From Agromyces mangrovi (GTDB lineage: Bacteria > Actinomycetota > Actinomycetes > Actinomycetales > Microbacteriaceae): DNA of 64,000 nt. Location: contig NZ_AP027737.1 of NCBI RefSeq assembly GCF_030296695.1, forward strand, positions 2,170,001 to 2,234,000, given 5' to 3'. The notes beneath the pieces were generated by a model. That model saw nothing but the letters and a program-made list of their open reading frames with translations. It searched no databases and was not told where the DNA came from. Shown here in pieces: positions 8,422-16,141 of this stretch. Both the position numbers and the translations under genes were made by a program. Each line of letters opens with the position of its first letter. Within the stretch, counting starts at the first letter, position 1.

Positions 8422-9312
8422 GTGGCGGCATCGGAGTTTCGTGCACCGGGGTTCGTCGTGGTCGACGGCAGTCGCGCGGGGGACCGGCTCGAGGTGCCTC
8501 CCGGCCGCAGCACGATCGGTCGCAAGGGCGACCTCGAGCTGGTGCTCGACGACGCCGGGGTGAGCCGCGTGCACGCGCGCGTCGAGCGCACCGGCGACGC
8601 GGTACGGCTCACCGACCTCGGGTCGACGAACGGCACGACCGTGAACGATCGCCCGGTGACGAGCGCGCAGCCCCTGGTCGACGGCGATCGCGTCGGCATC
8701 GGTTCGGTCGAGTTGGCGTTCGAGGGTGCCAGGCATCCCGCGACGGGCCCGGGCGACACGAGCGGGCGCGCGGCCCCGCGCACGCCGGCCTCCGGACGCC
8801 GGCGGGTGCGGCTCGTGCGCGTGCTGGTGGTCGGCGGCCTCGTCGAGGCGGCGGTCGTCGTCGCGATCGTGGTGGGCATCGTGGCGACCGGCGGCGTGCT
8901 CGGCAGCGTGCTGCTCGTGCTCGCGCCGGTGCTGGGACTCGCGGCCGCGGCGGTGTCGATCGTGCGCCAGGAGCGCGCCGGCCGCGCCGCCGAGCGGCAC
9001 GCGGTGCCCGCGGCTCAGCCCGGCGGGGAGCCGCCCACCGGCCGACCGGACGCGTCCGCGGGCCCGCGCACCGTCGCGACGCCCGGCGGCCCCGCCGTGC
9101 CGGCGCCGCCGACCGAGCCGACCACGCGCCCGCGGGCGAGGGGCATGGACTCGACGACCACCGAGGCGCCGCGCATCGACGCGGACACCCCGGCGAGCGG
9201 TGCGGTCACGGCCGCGGTCGCGGCGGTCGTCTCCGTCGCGGTCGTGGGACTCGCCGGCGGCCTTGTGGTTGCCCTCGTCGCACTCGTCGTGCAGGCGACC
9301 GGGGTGGTCTGA
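8422..9312 (+). CDS. FHA-domain membrane protein
   Basis: Predicted phosphothreonine-binding protein tethered to the membrane. Residues about 10-100 form a forkhead-associated domain with the conserved G33-R34, S48-R49-H51 and N70-G71 positions. Hydrophobic segments lie at about 131-175 (two helices) and 262-294, with a Pro/Ala-rich linker between. The architecture would place the FHA domain in the cytosol, where it could read serine/threonine kinase signals, but no kinase is encoded nearby. GTG 8422 has GAGAGGA upstream. Partner and function are unknown. Confidence 0.75.
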   Translation: MAASEFRAPGFVVVDGSRAGDRLEVPPGRSTIGRKGDLELVLDDAGVSRVHARVERTGDAVRLTDLGSTNGTTVNDRPVTSAQPLVDGDRVGIGSVELAFEGARHPATGPGDTSGRAAPRTPASGRRRVRLVRVLVVGGLVEAAVVVAIVVGIVATGGVLGSVLLVLAPVLGLAAAAVSIVRQERAGRAAERHAVPAAQPGGEPPTGRPDASAGPRTVATPGGPAVPAPPTEPTTRPRARGMDSTTTEAPRIDADTPASGAVTAAVAAVVSVAVVGLAGGLVVALVALVVQATGVV

Positions 9313-9316
9313 GCGA

Positions 9317-9338
9317 GCGGATGCTCCGGGGCATCCGC
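9317..9338. terminator. hairpin between convergent FHA and dehydrogenase genes
   Basis: Inverted copies GCGGATGC (9317-9324) and GCATCCGC (9331-9338) form an 8-bp stem with a 6-base loop in the short gap between two convergent genes. No T tract follows. It may act as a bidirectional terminator and is another paired use of the dispersed CGGATGC motif. Confidence 0.4.
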
Positions 9339-9360
9339 CCGCCCGCGCCTGATGGGGCGC

Positions 9361-10725
9361 TCAGCCGACGCGGATGAGCTTCTTGTTCACGAACTCGTCG
9401 GTCGCGAACCGGCCGAGCTCGCGGCCCGAGCCGGAGCGCTTGATGCCGCCGAACGGCAGCTCCGCGCCGTCGGCGAGCACGAGGTTCACGAAGACCATGC
9501 CGGCCTCGATGCGGTCGGCCACGCGGGCGGCCTGCTCGGGATCGGTCGAGTAGACGTACGAGCCGAGCCCGTACGGGGTGTCGTTCGCGATCGCCACGGC
9601 CTCCGCCTCGTCGGCGGCGCGGTAGACCTGGGCGATCGGCCCGAAGAACTCCTCGTGGCGGGCGTCGGCGCCGGCCGGCACGTCGGTGAGCACGCCCGGC
9701 TGCACGAACGCGCCCGAGCGTGCGCCGCCCGTGAGCGTCGCGCCCTGCGCGACGGCGCGGTCGAGCTGCTCCTGCAGGCGCTCGGCCGCGGTCTGCGACG
9801 AGAGCGGGCCGACGGCCGCGTCGGGCGAGTTCGGGTCGACCGCCTCGACGGCGGTGATGGCCGCGGTGAACTTCTCGACGAACGCGTCGTAGTGCTCGTC
9901 GAGCACGATGAACCGCTTGGCGGCGTTGCACGACTGGCCCGAGTTGTCGAGGCGAGCGTCGGCGGCGGCCTGCACGGTCGCGTCGAGGTCGTCGGTCGAG
10001 AGCAGGATGAACGGGTCGGACCCGCCGAGCTCGAGCACGACCTTCTTGAGGTTGCGGCCGGCGATCTCGGCGACCGCGGCACCGGCGCGCTCGGAACCGG
10101 TGAGCGACACGCCCTGCACGCGCGGGTCGGCGATGACCGTCTCGATCTGCGCGTTCGTCGCGTAGACGTTCACGTAGGCGCCGTCGGGGAAGCCGGCGTC
10201 GCGCATGATCTGCTCGATCGCGGCGGCCGACTCGGGGCACTGCGGGGCGTGCTTCAGGATGATGGTGTTGCCGACCACCAGGTTCGGGCCGGCGAAGCGG
10301 GCCACCTGGTAGTACGGGAAGTTCCACGGCATGATGCCGAGCAGCACGCCGAGCGGGCTGCGGCGCACGACCGCGGTGCCCTCGCCCGCGAGCAGGTCGA
10401 TCGGCTCGTCGGCCGTGAACTCCTCGGCGTGGTCGGCGTAGTACGTGTAGATGTCGGCCGCGAAGTCGACCTCGCCGAGCGCGTGCTCGAGGGGCTTGCC
10501 CATCTCGCGCACGATGATCGCGGCGAGCTCCTCGCGGCGCTCGGTGTGCAGCTCGGCGACGCGGCGCACCAGCGCGGCGCGGTCGGCGAGCGGCGTCTCG
10601 CGCGACCAGCCCGTGAACGCGCCGTGCGCCCGGTCGATCGCGCCGGACAGCTCGTCGTCGGTGATGGTCGGGTAGGTGGCGAGGGTCTCGCCGGTCGCGG
10701 GGTTGACCACTGCGTAATCGCTCAT
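9361..10725 (-). CDS. gabD: NAD(P)-dependent succinate-semialdehyde dehydrogenase
   Basis: Aldehyde dehydrogenase oxidising succinate semialdehyde to succinate, the last step of GABA degradation, as inferred from close resemblance to short (about 455-residue) bacterial SSADHs. Catalytic residues are in place: C266 in SGQSCNAAKRF and E232 in VLELGGSDPF; the cofactor-binding GVLLGIMPWNFPYYQ and SLTGSERAG segments are present. At 454 residues it is full length with ATG at 10725. A close paralogue lies directly upstream on the same strand and a palindromic site sits 67 bases before the start codon. Other semialdehyde substrates are possible. Confidence 0.85.
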   Translation of the reverse strand: MSDYAVVNPATGETLATYPTITDDELSGAIDRAHGAFTGWSRETPLADRAALVRRVAELHTERREELAAIIVREMGKPLEHALGEVDFAADIYTYYADHAEEFTADEPIDLLAGEGTAVVRRSPLGVLLGIMPWNFPYYQVARFAGPNLVVGNTIILKHAPQCPESAAAIEQIMRDAGFPDGAYVNVYATNAQIETVIADPRVQGVSLTGSERAGAAVAEIAGRNLKKVVLELGGSDPFILLSTDDLDATVQAAADARLDNSGQSCNAAKRFIVLDEHYDAFVEKFTAAITAVEAVDPNSPDAAVGPLSSQTAAERLQEQLDRAVAQGATLTGGARSGAFVQPGVLTDVPAGADARHEEFFGPIAQVYRAADEAEAVAIANDTPYGLGSYVYSTDPEQAARVADRIEAGMVFVNLVLADGAELPFGGIKRSGSGRELGRFATDEFVNKKLIRVG

Positions 10726-10787
10726 GCGAACAGCCTAGGTCTGCGGGCGGATGCGGGTGCCCGACGTGTTGGCGGAAATGCGCGCGC

Positions 10788-10806
10788 GACCGTACAACGT
10801 GTACAG
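10788..10806. promoter_or_regulatory. palindromic operator-like site, copy 1
   Basis: The 19-base string GACCGTACAACGTGTACAG contains the inverted repeat GTACA-ACG-TGTAC (10792-10804). It lies upstream of the full-length dehydrogenase gene on the minus strand and just behind the paralogue's stop codon. An identical string is found before the paralogue. The form suits a dimeric TetR- or GntR-type repressor, but no such gene is adjacent. Confidence 0.5.
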
Positions 10807-10812
10807 CGAAGG

Positions 10813-12009
10813 TCAGCCGACGCGGATGAGTTTCTTGTTCACGAACTCATCGACGGCGAACCGACCGAGCTCGCGGCCCGAGGCGGAGCGTTTGATGCCG
10901 CCGAACGGAAGCTCCACCCCGCCGTGCGCGCCGTTGACGAACACCATGCCCGCTTCGATGCCGTCGGCGACGCGCATGGCCTGTTCCGGGTCGGTCGAGT
11001 AGATGTAGGAGCCGAGCCCGAACGGGGTGTCGTTCGCAATGGCCAGGGCGTCTGCCTCGTCGGCGGCGCGGTAGACCTGGGCGATCGGCCCGAAGAACTC
11101 CTCGTGGCGGGCGTCGGCGCCGGCCGGCACGTCGGTGAGCACGCCCGGCTGTACGAACGCGCCCGAGCGTGCTCCGCCGGTGAGGGTCGCGCCCTGGGCG
11201 ACGGCGCGATCGAGCTGCTCTTGCAGCCGGTCGGCCGCGGTCGACGAGGACAACGGACCGATCACGGCGTCGTCGGTGTTCGGGTCCGAGGCCTCGACCG
11301 AGGTCGCCCTGGCGGTGAACAGCTCGACGAACGCCTCGTAGTGCTCGTCGAGCACGATGAAGCGCTTGGCGGCGGTGCACGCCTGACCGGTGTTGCCGAG
11401 GCGTGCGTCGACCGCGGCCTGCACGGTCGCATCGAGGTCGTCGGTCGAGAGCAGGATGAACGGATCGGAACCGCCGAGCTCGAGCACGACCTTCTTGAGG
11501 TTGCGGCCGGCGATCTCGGCGACCGCGGCGCCCGCGCGCTCCGAGCCGGTGAGCGACACGCCCTGCACCCGCGGGTCGGCGATGACCGTCTCGATCTGCG
11601 CATTCGTCGCGTAGATGTTGACGTAGGCGCCGTCGGGCAGTCCCGCATCGCGCGTGATCTGCTCGATCGCGGCGGCCGACTCGGGGCACTGCGGGGCGTG
11701 CTTCAGGAGGATCGTGTTGCCCCTCCCCAGGTTCGGACCGGCGAACCGGGCCACCTGGTAGTACGGGAAGTTCCACGGCATGATGCCGAGCAGCACGCCG
11801 AGGGGGCTCCGGCGCACCACGGCTGTGCCCTCGCCCGAGAGGAGCTCGATCGGTTCGTCCGTCGTGAACTCCTCGGCGTGGTCGGCGTAGTAGCCGTAGA
11901 TCTCGATGGCGAGCCCCACCTCGCCACGGGCTTGCGCGATGGGCTTTCCCATCTCGCGCACGACGATCGCGGCGAGCTCCTCGCGACGTTCGGCGTGCAG
12001 TTCGGCCAT
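10813..12009 (-). CDS. N-terminally truncated succinate-semialdehyde dehydrogenase paralogue
   Basis: A 398-residue near-copy of the neighbouring dehydrogenase, matching it from residue 56 to the end with only scattered substitutions. The catalytic Cys (C211 in TGQACTAAKRF) and Glu (E177) remain, but the first 55 residues, which form part of the NAD-binding and dimer-contacting N-terminal region, are absent. Upstream of the ATG at 12009 the reading frame stays open into unrelated sequence (RCVFHRPAHR) and then meets the palindromic site. The simplest reading is a tandem duplication followed by a 5' deletion. The product is probably inactive, although the gene otherwise shows no damage. Confidence 0.7.
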   Translation of the reverse strand: MAELHAERREELAAIVVREMGKPIAQARGEVGLAIEIYGYYADHAEEFTTDEPIELLSGEGTAVVRRSPLGVLLGIMPWNFPYYQVARFAGPNLGRGNTILLKHAPQCPESAAAIEQITRDAGLPDGAYVNIYATNAQIETVIADPRVQGVSLTGSERAGAAVAEIAGRNLKKVVLELGGSDPFILLSTDDLDATVQAAVDARLGNTGQACTAAKRFIVLDEHYEAFVELFTARATSVEASDPNTDDAVIGPLSSSTAADRLQEQLDRAVAQGATLTGGARSGAFVQPGVLTDVPAGADARHEEFFGPIAQVYRAADEADALAIANDTPFGLGSYIYSTDPEQAMRVADGIEAGMVFVNGAHGGVELPFGGIKRSASGRELGRFAVDEFVNKKLIRVG

Positions 12010-12055
12010 GCGATGGGCGGGGCGGTGGAAGACGCAGCGGCGATTTTCGGAGGTG

Positions 12056-12074
12056 GACCGTACAACGTGTACAG
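12056..12074. promoter_or_regulatory. palindromic operator-like site, copy 2
   Basis: Identical to the 19-base string at 10788-10806, with GTACA-ACG-TGTAC at 12060-12072. It lies 51 bases before the start of the truncated dehydrogenase (minus strand) and 37 bases before the CoA-transferase gene (plus strand), so one bound repressor could control both directions. Confidence 0.5.
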
Positions 12075-12110
12075 GCGGGCGGCGCGGGGACGCCGGATAG
12101 TCTGCGGTGC

Positions 12111-13292
12111 ATGACCGACCGCGCGCCGCTGCGAGGCATCCGCGTCGCCGACTTCTCGCGCGTGCTCGCGGGGCCGTACGCGACCATGCTGCTCGCCGAC
12201 TTCGGCGCCGACGTGGTGAAGATCGAGTCGCCCGAGGGCGACGGCACCAGGCAGTGGTCGCCGCCCGTGGACGCGCGCGGCGACGCCACCTACTTCGCGG
12301 CCGTGAACCGCAACAAGCGGTCGGTCGTGTGCGACCTCGCCACGCCGGAGGGCCGGGCGCGGGCGTGGGAGCTCGCGACGACCGCCGACGTCGTGGTCGA
12401 GAACCTGCGGCCGGGCGCGATGGCCTCGTTCGGGCTCGGCGCCGACGCGCTGCGGTCGGCGAACCCGCGGCTCGTCACCTGCGCGATCACTGGATTCGGC
12501 AGCGGCGCCGGCGCCGCGCTGCCCGGGTACGACCTGCTCGCGCAGGCGCTGGGCGGGCTCATGAGCATCACGGGGCCGGCCGACGGGGAGCCGGCGAAGG
12601 CGGGCGTCGCCCTGGTCGACGTGCTGGCCGGCATGAACGCGGTCACGGGCATCCTGCTCGCGCTGCGCGCCCGCGACGACCCCGACGGCGACGGGCTCGG
12701 CCGGCACGTCGAGGTGGACCTGCTGACCGGGCTGCTCTCGGCGCTCACCAACCAGGCCGCGGGCACGCTCGCGACCGGCACGCCTCCCGCGCGCACCGGC
12801 AACGCCCACCCGAGCATCGCGCCCTACGCACTGTTCCGCACCGCCGACCGTCCGATCGTGCTCGCGGTCGGCACCGACCGCCAGTTCCGCACGCTCGTGC
12901 GGCTGCTCGGTGCACCCGAGCTCGCCGACGACCCGCGCTTCGCTGCGAACCCCGACCGGGTCGCGCATCGCGACGCGCTGACGGCCGTGCTCGAGGAGCG
13001 GCTGGTCCGGGCATCCGCCGCGCACTGGACCGACGTGCTCGCCGACGCGGGCGTGCCCGCCGGGCCGGTGCACGACATCGCCGAGGCCTTCGCGCTGGCC
13101 GAGCGGCTCGGACTGCCGTCGGTCGTGGAGCTGGCCGGTGAGGACGGGCAGGCGCCGAGTCGCTCGGTCGCGAACCCGATCCGCCTCGACCGCGGGGGCG
13201 CCGCCTACCGCACCCCGCCGCCCCGGCTCGGCGAGCACGCGGATGCCGCCTGGCTCGACCCCCGCCCCGATCCGGAAGGACGCACCCCATGA
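12111..13292 (+). CDS. CaiB/BaiF-type (class III) CoA-transferase
   Basis: Predicted cytosolic CoA-transferase moving CoA between carboxylic acids, with an aspartyl-CoA thioester intermediate. The 393-residue length fits. Family features are the opening GIRVADFSRVLAGPYATMLLADFGADVVKIE, the RNKRSV segment near 67-72, and catalytic D170 in KAGVALVDVLAG. The next gene, overlapping by ATGA, is a glutaryl-CoA dehydrogenase-like enzyme, which suggests this enzyme activates glutarate with succinyl-CoA as in SugCT. Substrate assignment rests on that neighbour. A palindromic site lies immediately upstream. Confidence 0.82.
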   Translation: MTDRAPLRGIRVADFSRVLAGPYATMLLADFGADVVKIESPEGDGTRQWSPPVDARGDATYFAAVNRNKRSVVCDLATPEGRARAWELATTADVVVENLRPGAMASFGLGADALRSANPRLVTCAITGFGSGAGAALPGYDLLAQALGGLMSITGPADGEPAKAGVALVDVLAGMNAVTGILLALRARDDPDGDGLGRHVEVDLLTGLLSALTNQAAGTLATGTPPARTGNAHPSIAPYALFRTADRPIVLAVGTDRQFRTLVRLLGAPELADDPRFAANPDRVAHRDALTAVLEERLVRASAAHWTDVLADAGVPAGPVHDIAEAFALAERLGLPSVVELAGEDGQAPSRSVANPIRLDRGGAAYRTPPPRLGEHADAAWLDPRPDPEGRTP

Positions 13293-14497
13293 CCGATCCC
13301 GTCGACGCCGTCTTCGACCTCGACGCGCTGCTCACCGACGAGGAGCGCGGCTGGCGCGACCGTGCCCGCGAGTTCGCGCTTGCGCGGCTCGCCCCGGTCG
13401 TCGAAGCGGACTTCGATGCCGGGTTCTTCCGTGCCGAGCTCGTGCCCGAGCTGGGGGCGGCCGGCCTGCTCGGCATGCACCTCACCGGGTACGGCTGCGC
13501 GGGCGCGGGGCCCGTCTCGTACGGCCTCGCCTGCCACGAGCTCGAGTACGTCGACTCGGGCTGGCGCACGCTCGTGTCGGTGCAGGGCTCGCTCGCGATG
13601 ACCGCGATCGCGAAGTTCGGCAGCGATGCGCAGCGCGAGGCCTGGCTGCCGCGCATGGCGACGGGCGAGGCGATCGGATGCTTCGCACTCACCGAGCCCG
13701 CGGGCGGCAGCGACCCGGCGGCGATGACGACGCGGGCGCGGTTCGACGGCGGCGAGTGGGTGCTCGACGGGGCGAAGCGCTGGATCGGGCTGGCCAGCGA
13801 GGCATCCGTCGCCGTGGTGTGGGCGCGCACCGACGCCGCCGGCGAGGAGGCGCTGGGGGAGGCGCCGGATGCCTCCGGCGACGGGCGCGTGCGCGGATTC
13901 GTCGTGCCCACCGACACCGCGGGGTTCACCGCGACGCCGATCGCGGGCAAGCGGTCGATGCGCACGAGCATCCAGTGCGACGTGACCCTCGACGGCGTGC
14001 GGCTGTCGGCCGACGCCGTGCTGCCGAGCGCGCGCGGGCTCTCGGCGCCGTTCACGTGCCTCGGCGAGGCGCGCTACGGCATCACGTGGGGAGCGATGGG
14101 CGCGGCGCGCGCGTGCCTCGACGCGGCGGTCGCCCGGTCGCGCTCGCGCGAGGTGTTCGGCCGGCCGATCGGGGCGATGCAGCTCACCCAGGCGAAGCTC
14201 GCCGACATGCTCGTCGAGTACGAGAAGGGGATGCTGCTCGCCCTGCACCTCGGCCGGGCGAAGGAGCGCGGTGCGCTGACGCCCGAGCAGGTCTCGGTCG
14301 GCAAGCTGAACGCGGTGCGCGAGGCGATCGGCATCGCGTCGCAGGCGCGGACGATCCTCGGCGGCGACGGCGTGACCGACGAGTTCCCGGTCATGCGCCA
14401 CCTCGCCAACCTCGAGTCGGTGCGCACCTACGAGGGCACCGACGAGATCCACCAGCTCGTGCTGGGGCGTGCGCTGACGGGGCTCGCGGCGTTCTGA
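13289..14497 (+). CDS. acyl-CoA dehydrogenase, glutaryl-CoA dehydrogenase-like
   Basis: FAD-dependent acyl-CoA dehydrogenase of 402 residues. Characteristic segments include SVQGSLAMTAIAKFGSDAQ, the FAD-contacting CFALTEPAGGSDPAAM near 129-144, KRWIGLASEASVAVVWAR, and the catalytic glutamate E382 in TYEGTDEIHQLVLGRALTG. The pattern matches glutaryl-CoA dehydrogenases, which oxidise and decarboxylate glutaryl-CoA to crotonyl-CoA in lysine/glutarate breakdown. Translation is coupled to the CoA-transferase through an ATGA overlap. The alternative is another short branched or dicarboxylic acyl-CoA substrate. Confidence 0.85.
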   Translation: MTDPVDAVFDLDALLTDEERGWRDRAREFALARLAPVVEADFDAGFFRAELVPELGAAGLLGMHLTGYGCAGAGPVSYGLACHELEYVDSGWRTLVSVQGSLAMTAIAKFGSDAQREAWLPRMATGEAIGCFALTEPAGGSDPAAMTTRARFDGGEWVLDGAKRWIGLASEASVAVVWARTDAAGEEALGEAPDASGDGRVRGFVVPTDTAGFTATPIAGKRSMRTSIQCDVTLDGVRLSADAVLPSARGLSAPFTCLGEARYGITWGAMGAARACLDAAVARSRSREVFGRPIGAMQLTQAKLADMLVEYEKGMLLALHLGRAKERGALTPEQVSVGKLNAVREAIGIASQARTILGGDGVTDEFPVMRHLANLESVRTYEGTDEIHQLVLGRALTGLAAF

Positions 14498-14563
14498 GCT
14501 CGCTCGCCCGAAGCGGACACGGGCGTCCCCCAAATGGGGGTACTCGGACTGCGGCATCCGTAT

Positions 14564-14582
14564 ATAGGTTTGCCTAAGTAAC
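14564..14582 (+). promoter_or_regulatory. DtxR/IdeR-type iron-box-like sequence
   Basis: ATAGGTTTGCCTAAGTAAC matches the actinobacterial iron box TWAGGTTAGSCTAACCTWA well in its left half and core (AGGTT-GCCTAA), poorly in its right half; by eye 13 of 19 positions agree. It lies about 100 bases before the Tat-exported protein gene in an unusually AT-rich patch. Iron control is only a suggestion. Confidence 0.35.
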
Positions 14583-14677
14583 CTCTTACGCCTGCGACGG
14601 GTCTCGGCGTGCGCCCGGATCCGCGGTTCGACGGCGCTCTGCACACCACCACCATCACCACGAGCGAGGAGCATCTC

Positions 14678-15511
14678 GTGTCCACAGCGGACCCCACTTC
14701 CCCCGATCGGCGCGGAATGGATCGCCGGAGCGTCGTCAAGGCCGCCGCGTGGTCGGTGCCGGCCGTCGCCGTCGCCGCGTCGGTGCCGGCGTTCGCCGCG
14801 TCGACGCCCGACGACCCCTGCGTGCCGACGACCTTCCTCGACGGCCTCGAGCCCGGCACCTCGCCGAGCAGCATCTCCTTCTTCCCGTCGACCGTCATGG
14901 CGTCGCTGTCGTACACGTCCGACGGGCAGGGCGGCGACAACACCCCCGGCGGAACGGGCCAGGTCCTCACGGCCTCGGGTGCTCCGACGCCGTGGAACTT
15001 CCTCGAGCTGGAGATGGTCTCGCAGCTGAACGTCGGCGACTGGGTGGAGCTGACGATCACGTTGAGCCAGCCCGTCGTCGGACTGTCGTTCACGCTCCAC
15101 GACATCGACTGGGTCGACGGCGCCTGGTACGACACGGTCATCGTCACGCCGGCGGGGTACACGTCGACGCCCGGCGCCAACGTCCAGGGCGCGGGCACCA
15201 GTGGCGACCCGTTCCGGCCGATCAACGAGGGCGACAACCCGATCTCGAGCGGCCTCGGTGACGTGACCGTCACCTACCCGCTCTCGGGCCCGATCTCGCA
15301 GGTCGTCATCCGCTACCGGGCGGGCATCACCGGCAACTCGGGCAACCAGCACATCGGGCTCGGCGACCTCAGCTTCGAGAACTGCCCGGTGGAGGAGACG
15401 CTCCAGGGCACGGCCCTGCGCAGCGCCCCGTCGTCGCAGCCGCGCCCGCGGCACGAGGCCAGCTCCGGCACGCCGAAGTTCGTGCCCTGCGACGGCACGG
15501 CCGACAGCTGA
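14678..15511 (+). CDS. Tat-exported secreted protein of unknown function
   Basis: A 277-residue protein with a twin-arginine signal: MDRRSVVKAAAW, a hydrophobic stretch rich in Ala and Val, and a likely signal peptidase cut after VPAFA near residue 41. The mature part is rich in Gly, Ser and Thr and looks all-beta, with paired hydrophobic strands such as VVGLSFTLHDIDWVDGAWYD, and only a few Cys. GTG 14678 is selected over upstream starts because GAGGAG lies 7 bases before it. No anchor or sorting motif is seen, so it is likely released or bound to the wall. I do not recognise the family. It is monocistronic and ends at a strong palindrome. Confidence 0.65.
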   Translation: MSTADPTSPDRRGMDRRSVVKAAAWSVPAVAVAASVPAFAASTPDDPCVPTTFLDGLEPGTSPSSISFFPSTVMASLSYTSDGQGGDNTPGGTGQVLTASGAPTPWNFLELEMVSQLNVGDWVELTITLSQPVVGLSFTLHDIDWVDGAWYDTVIVTPAGYTSTPGANVQGAGTSGDPFRPINEGDNPISSGLGDVTVTYPLSGPISQVVIRYRAGITGNSGNQHIGLGDLSFENCPVEETLQGTALRSAPSSQPRPRHEASSGTPKFVPCDGTADS

Positions 15512-15532
15512 CCCGAGGGTTCCCTTCACGGC

Positions 15533-15562
15533 CGAAGCGCCGGGCGGCCGCCCGGCGCTTCG
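15533..15562. terminator. perfect 30-base palindrome, likely bidirectional terminator
   Basis: Positions 15533-15547 and 15548-15562 are exact inverted complements, giving a stem of about 13 bp in either RNA strand. It sits between the stop codons of the plus-strand Tat-exported gene and the minus-strand small membrane gene. No strong T tract is present on either side. Confidence 0.65.
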
Positions 15563-15579
15563 TCGTTGGTGGCTCGGGC

Positions 15580-15906
15580 CTAGTTCAGCCCGGGGATCAC
15601 GATCCAGCCCTGCTCGAGCACGAGCCAGGCGGCGATGAGCACGAGCGCGATGATGGTGAGCGTCATGCCGAGGCGGCCCCGGGTGACGAGGGCGACGACG
15701 AGCATGACGAGCAGCGCGATGCCGAGCACGAGCGAGCCGAACGGGATGCCCGTGACGAACAGCGACAGCAGGAACAGCGCCGCGACGACGATCTCGATGA
15801 TGCCGACCACGGCGGAGCCGCGGGCGCGGACGCGCCAGATGCCGTCGATGAGGGCGAGCACGCCGCCGACGAGTGCGATGAGCAGGAGCCAGGACAGGGT
15901 GATCAC
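15580..15906 (-). CDS. small four-helix membrane protein
   Basis: A 108-residue very hydrophobic protein with four predicted transmembrane helices at about residues 3-20, 33-52, 57-76 and 82-100, separated by short loops carrying a few Arg (WRVRARG, TRGRLG). There is no recognisable catalytic motif. GTG 15906 is supported by GGAAGGA 7 bases upstream. Genes of this type are common in Microbacteriaceae and remain uncharacterised. It stands alone between two likely terminators. Confidence 0.6.
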   Translation of the reverse strand: MITLSWLLLIALVGGVLALIDGIWRVRARGSAVVGIIEIVVAALFLLSLFVTGIPFGSLVLGIALLVMLVVALVTRGRLGMTLTIIALVLIAAWLVLEQGWIVIPGLN

Positions 15907-16053
15907 GGTGGTTCCTTCCGGTCAGGGGTAGGCCGGGATGGCGGCCTGGGCCCGTGAGGCATCCGGCCGGGGGTGCTCCGGATGCGGGCCCGTCGACGAG
16001 CCCAGCCCGCGAACGGGCCGCCAGTCAGCGTAGGGGCGCCGCGGGCGCGCGTC

Positions 16054-16091
16054 GATTCCGGGCCGGGGGCTTGTGCGGCCGGCCCGGAATC
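16054..16091 (-). terminator. hairpin downstream of the aminotransferase
   Basis: A perfect 13-bp stem pairs 16054-16066 (GATTCCGGGCCGG) with 16079-16091, with a 12-base loop, about 50 bases past the aminotransferase stop codon on the minus strand. A further CGGATGC-type inverted repeat lies at 15959-15985. No T tract follows, so factor-independent termination is uncertain. Confidence 0.5.
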
Positions 16092-16141
16092 CGCTATTTC
16101 GCGAGAGGAGCGCGCTCGGTGCCCGTTCCAGGGGCCCGAGC

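Noticed and set aside
14527..14540. CCCCC-AAAT-GGGGG hairpin after the acyl-CoA dehydrogenase as a terminator
   Set aside because: Only five base pairs and no T tract; too weak to support.
14644..14661. CACCACCACCATCACCAC, which would encode six histidines and looks like a cloning tag
   Set aside because: It lies in the untranslated leader before GTG 14678, is out of frame with that gene, and no vector sequence surrounds it; chance low-complexity sequence is enough.
15959..15985. Inverted CGGATGC pair as a terminator for the aminotransferase operon
   Set aside because: It is over 150 bases past the stop and weaker than the 13-bp stem at 16054-16091, so only the latter is annotated.
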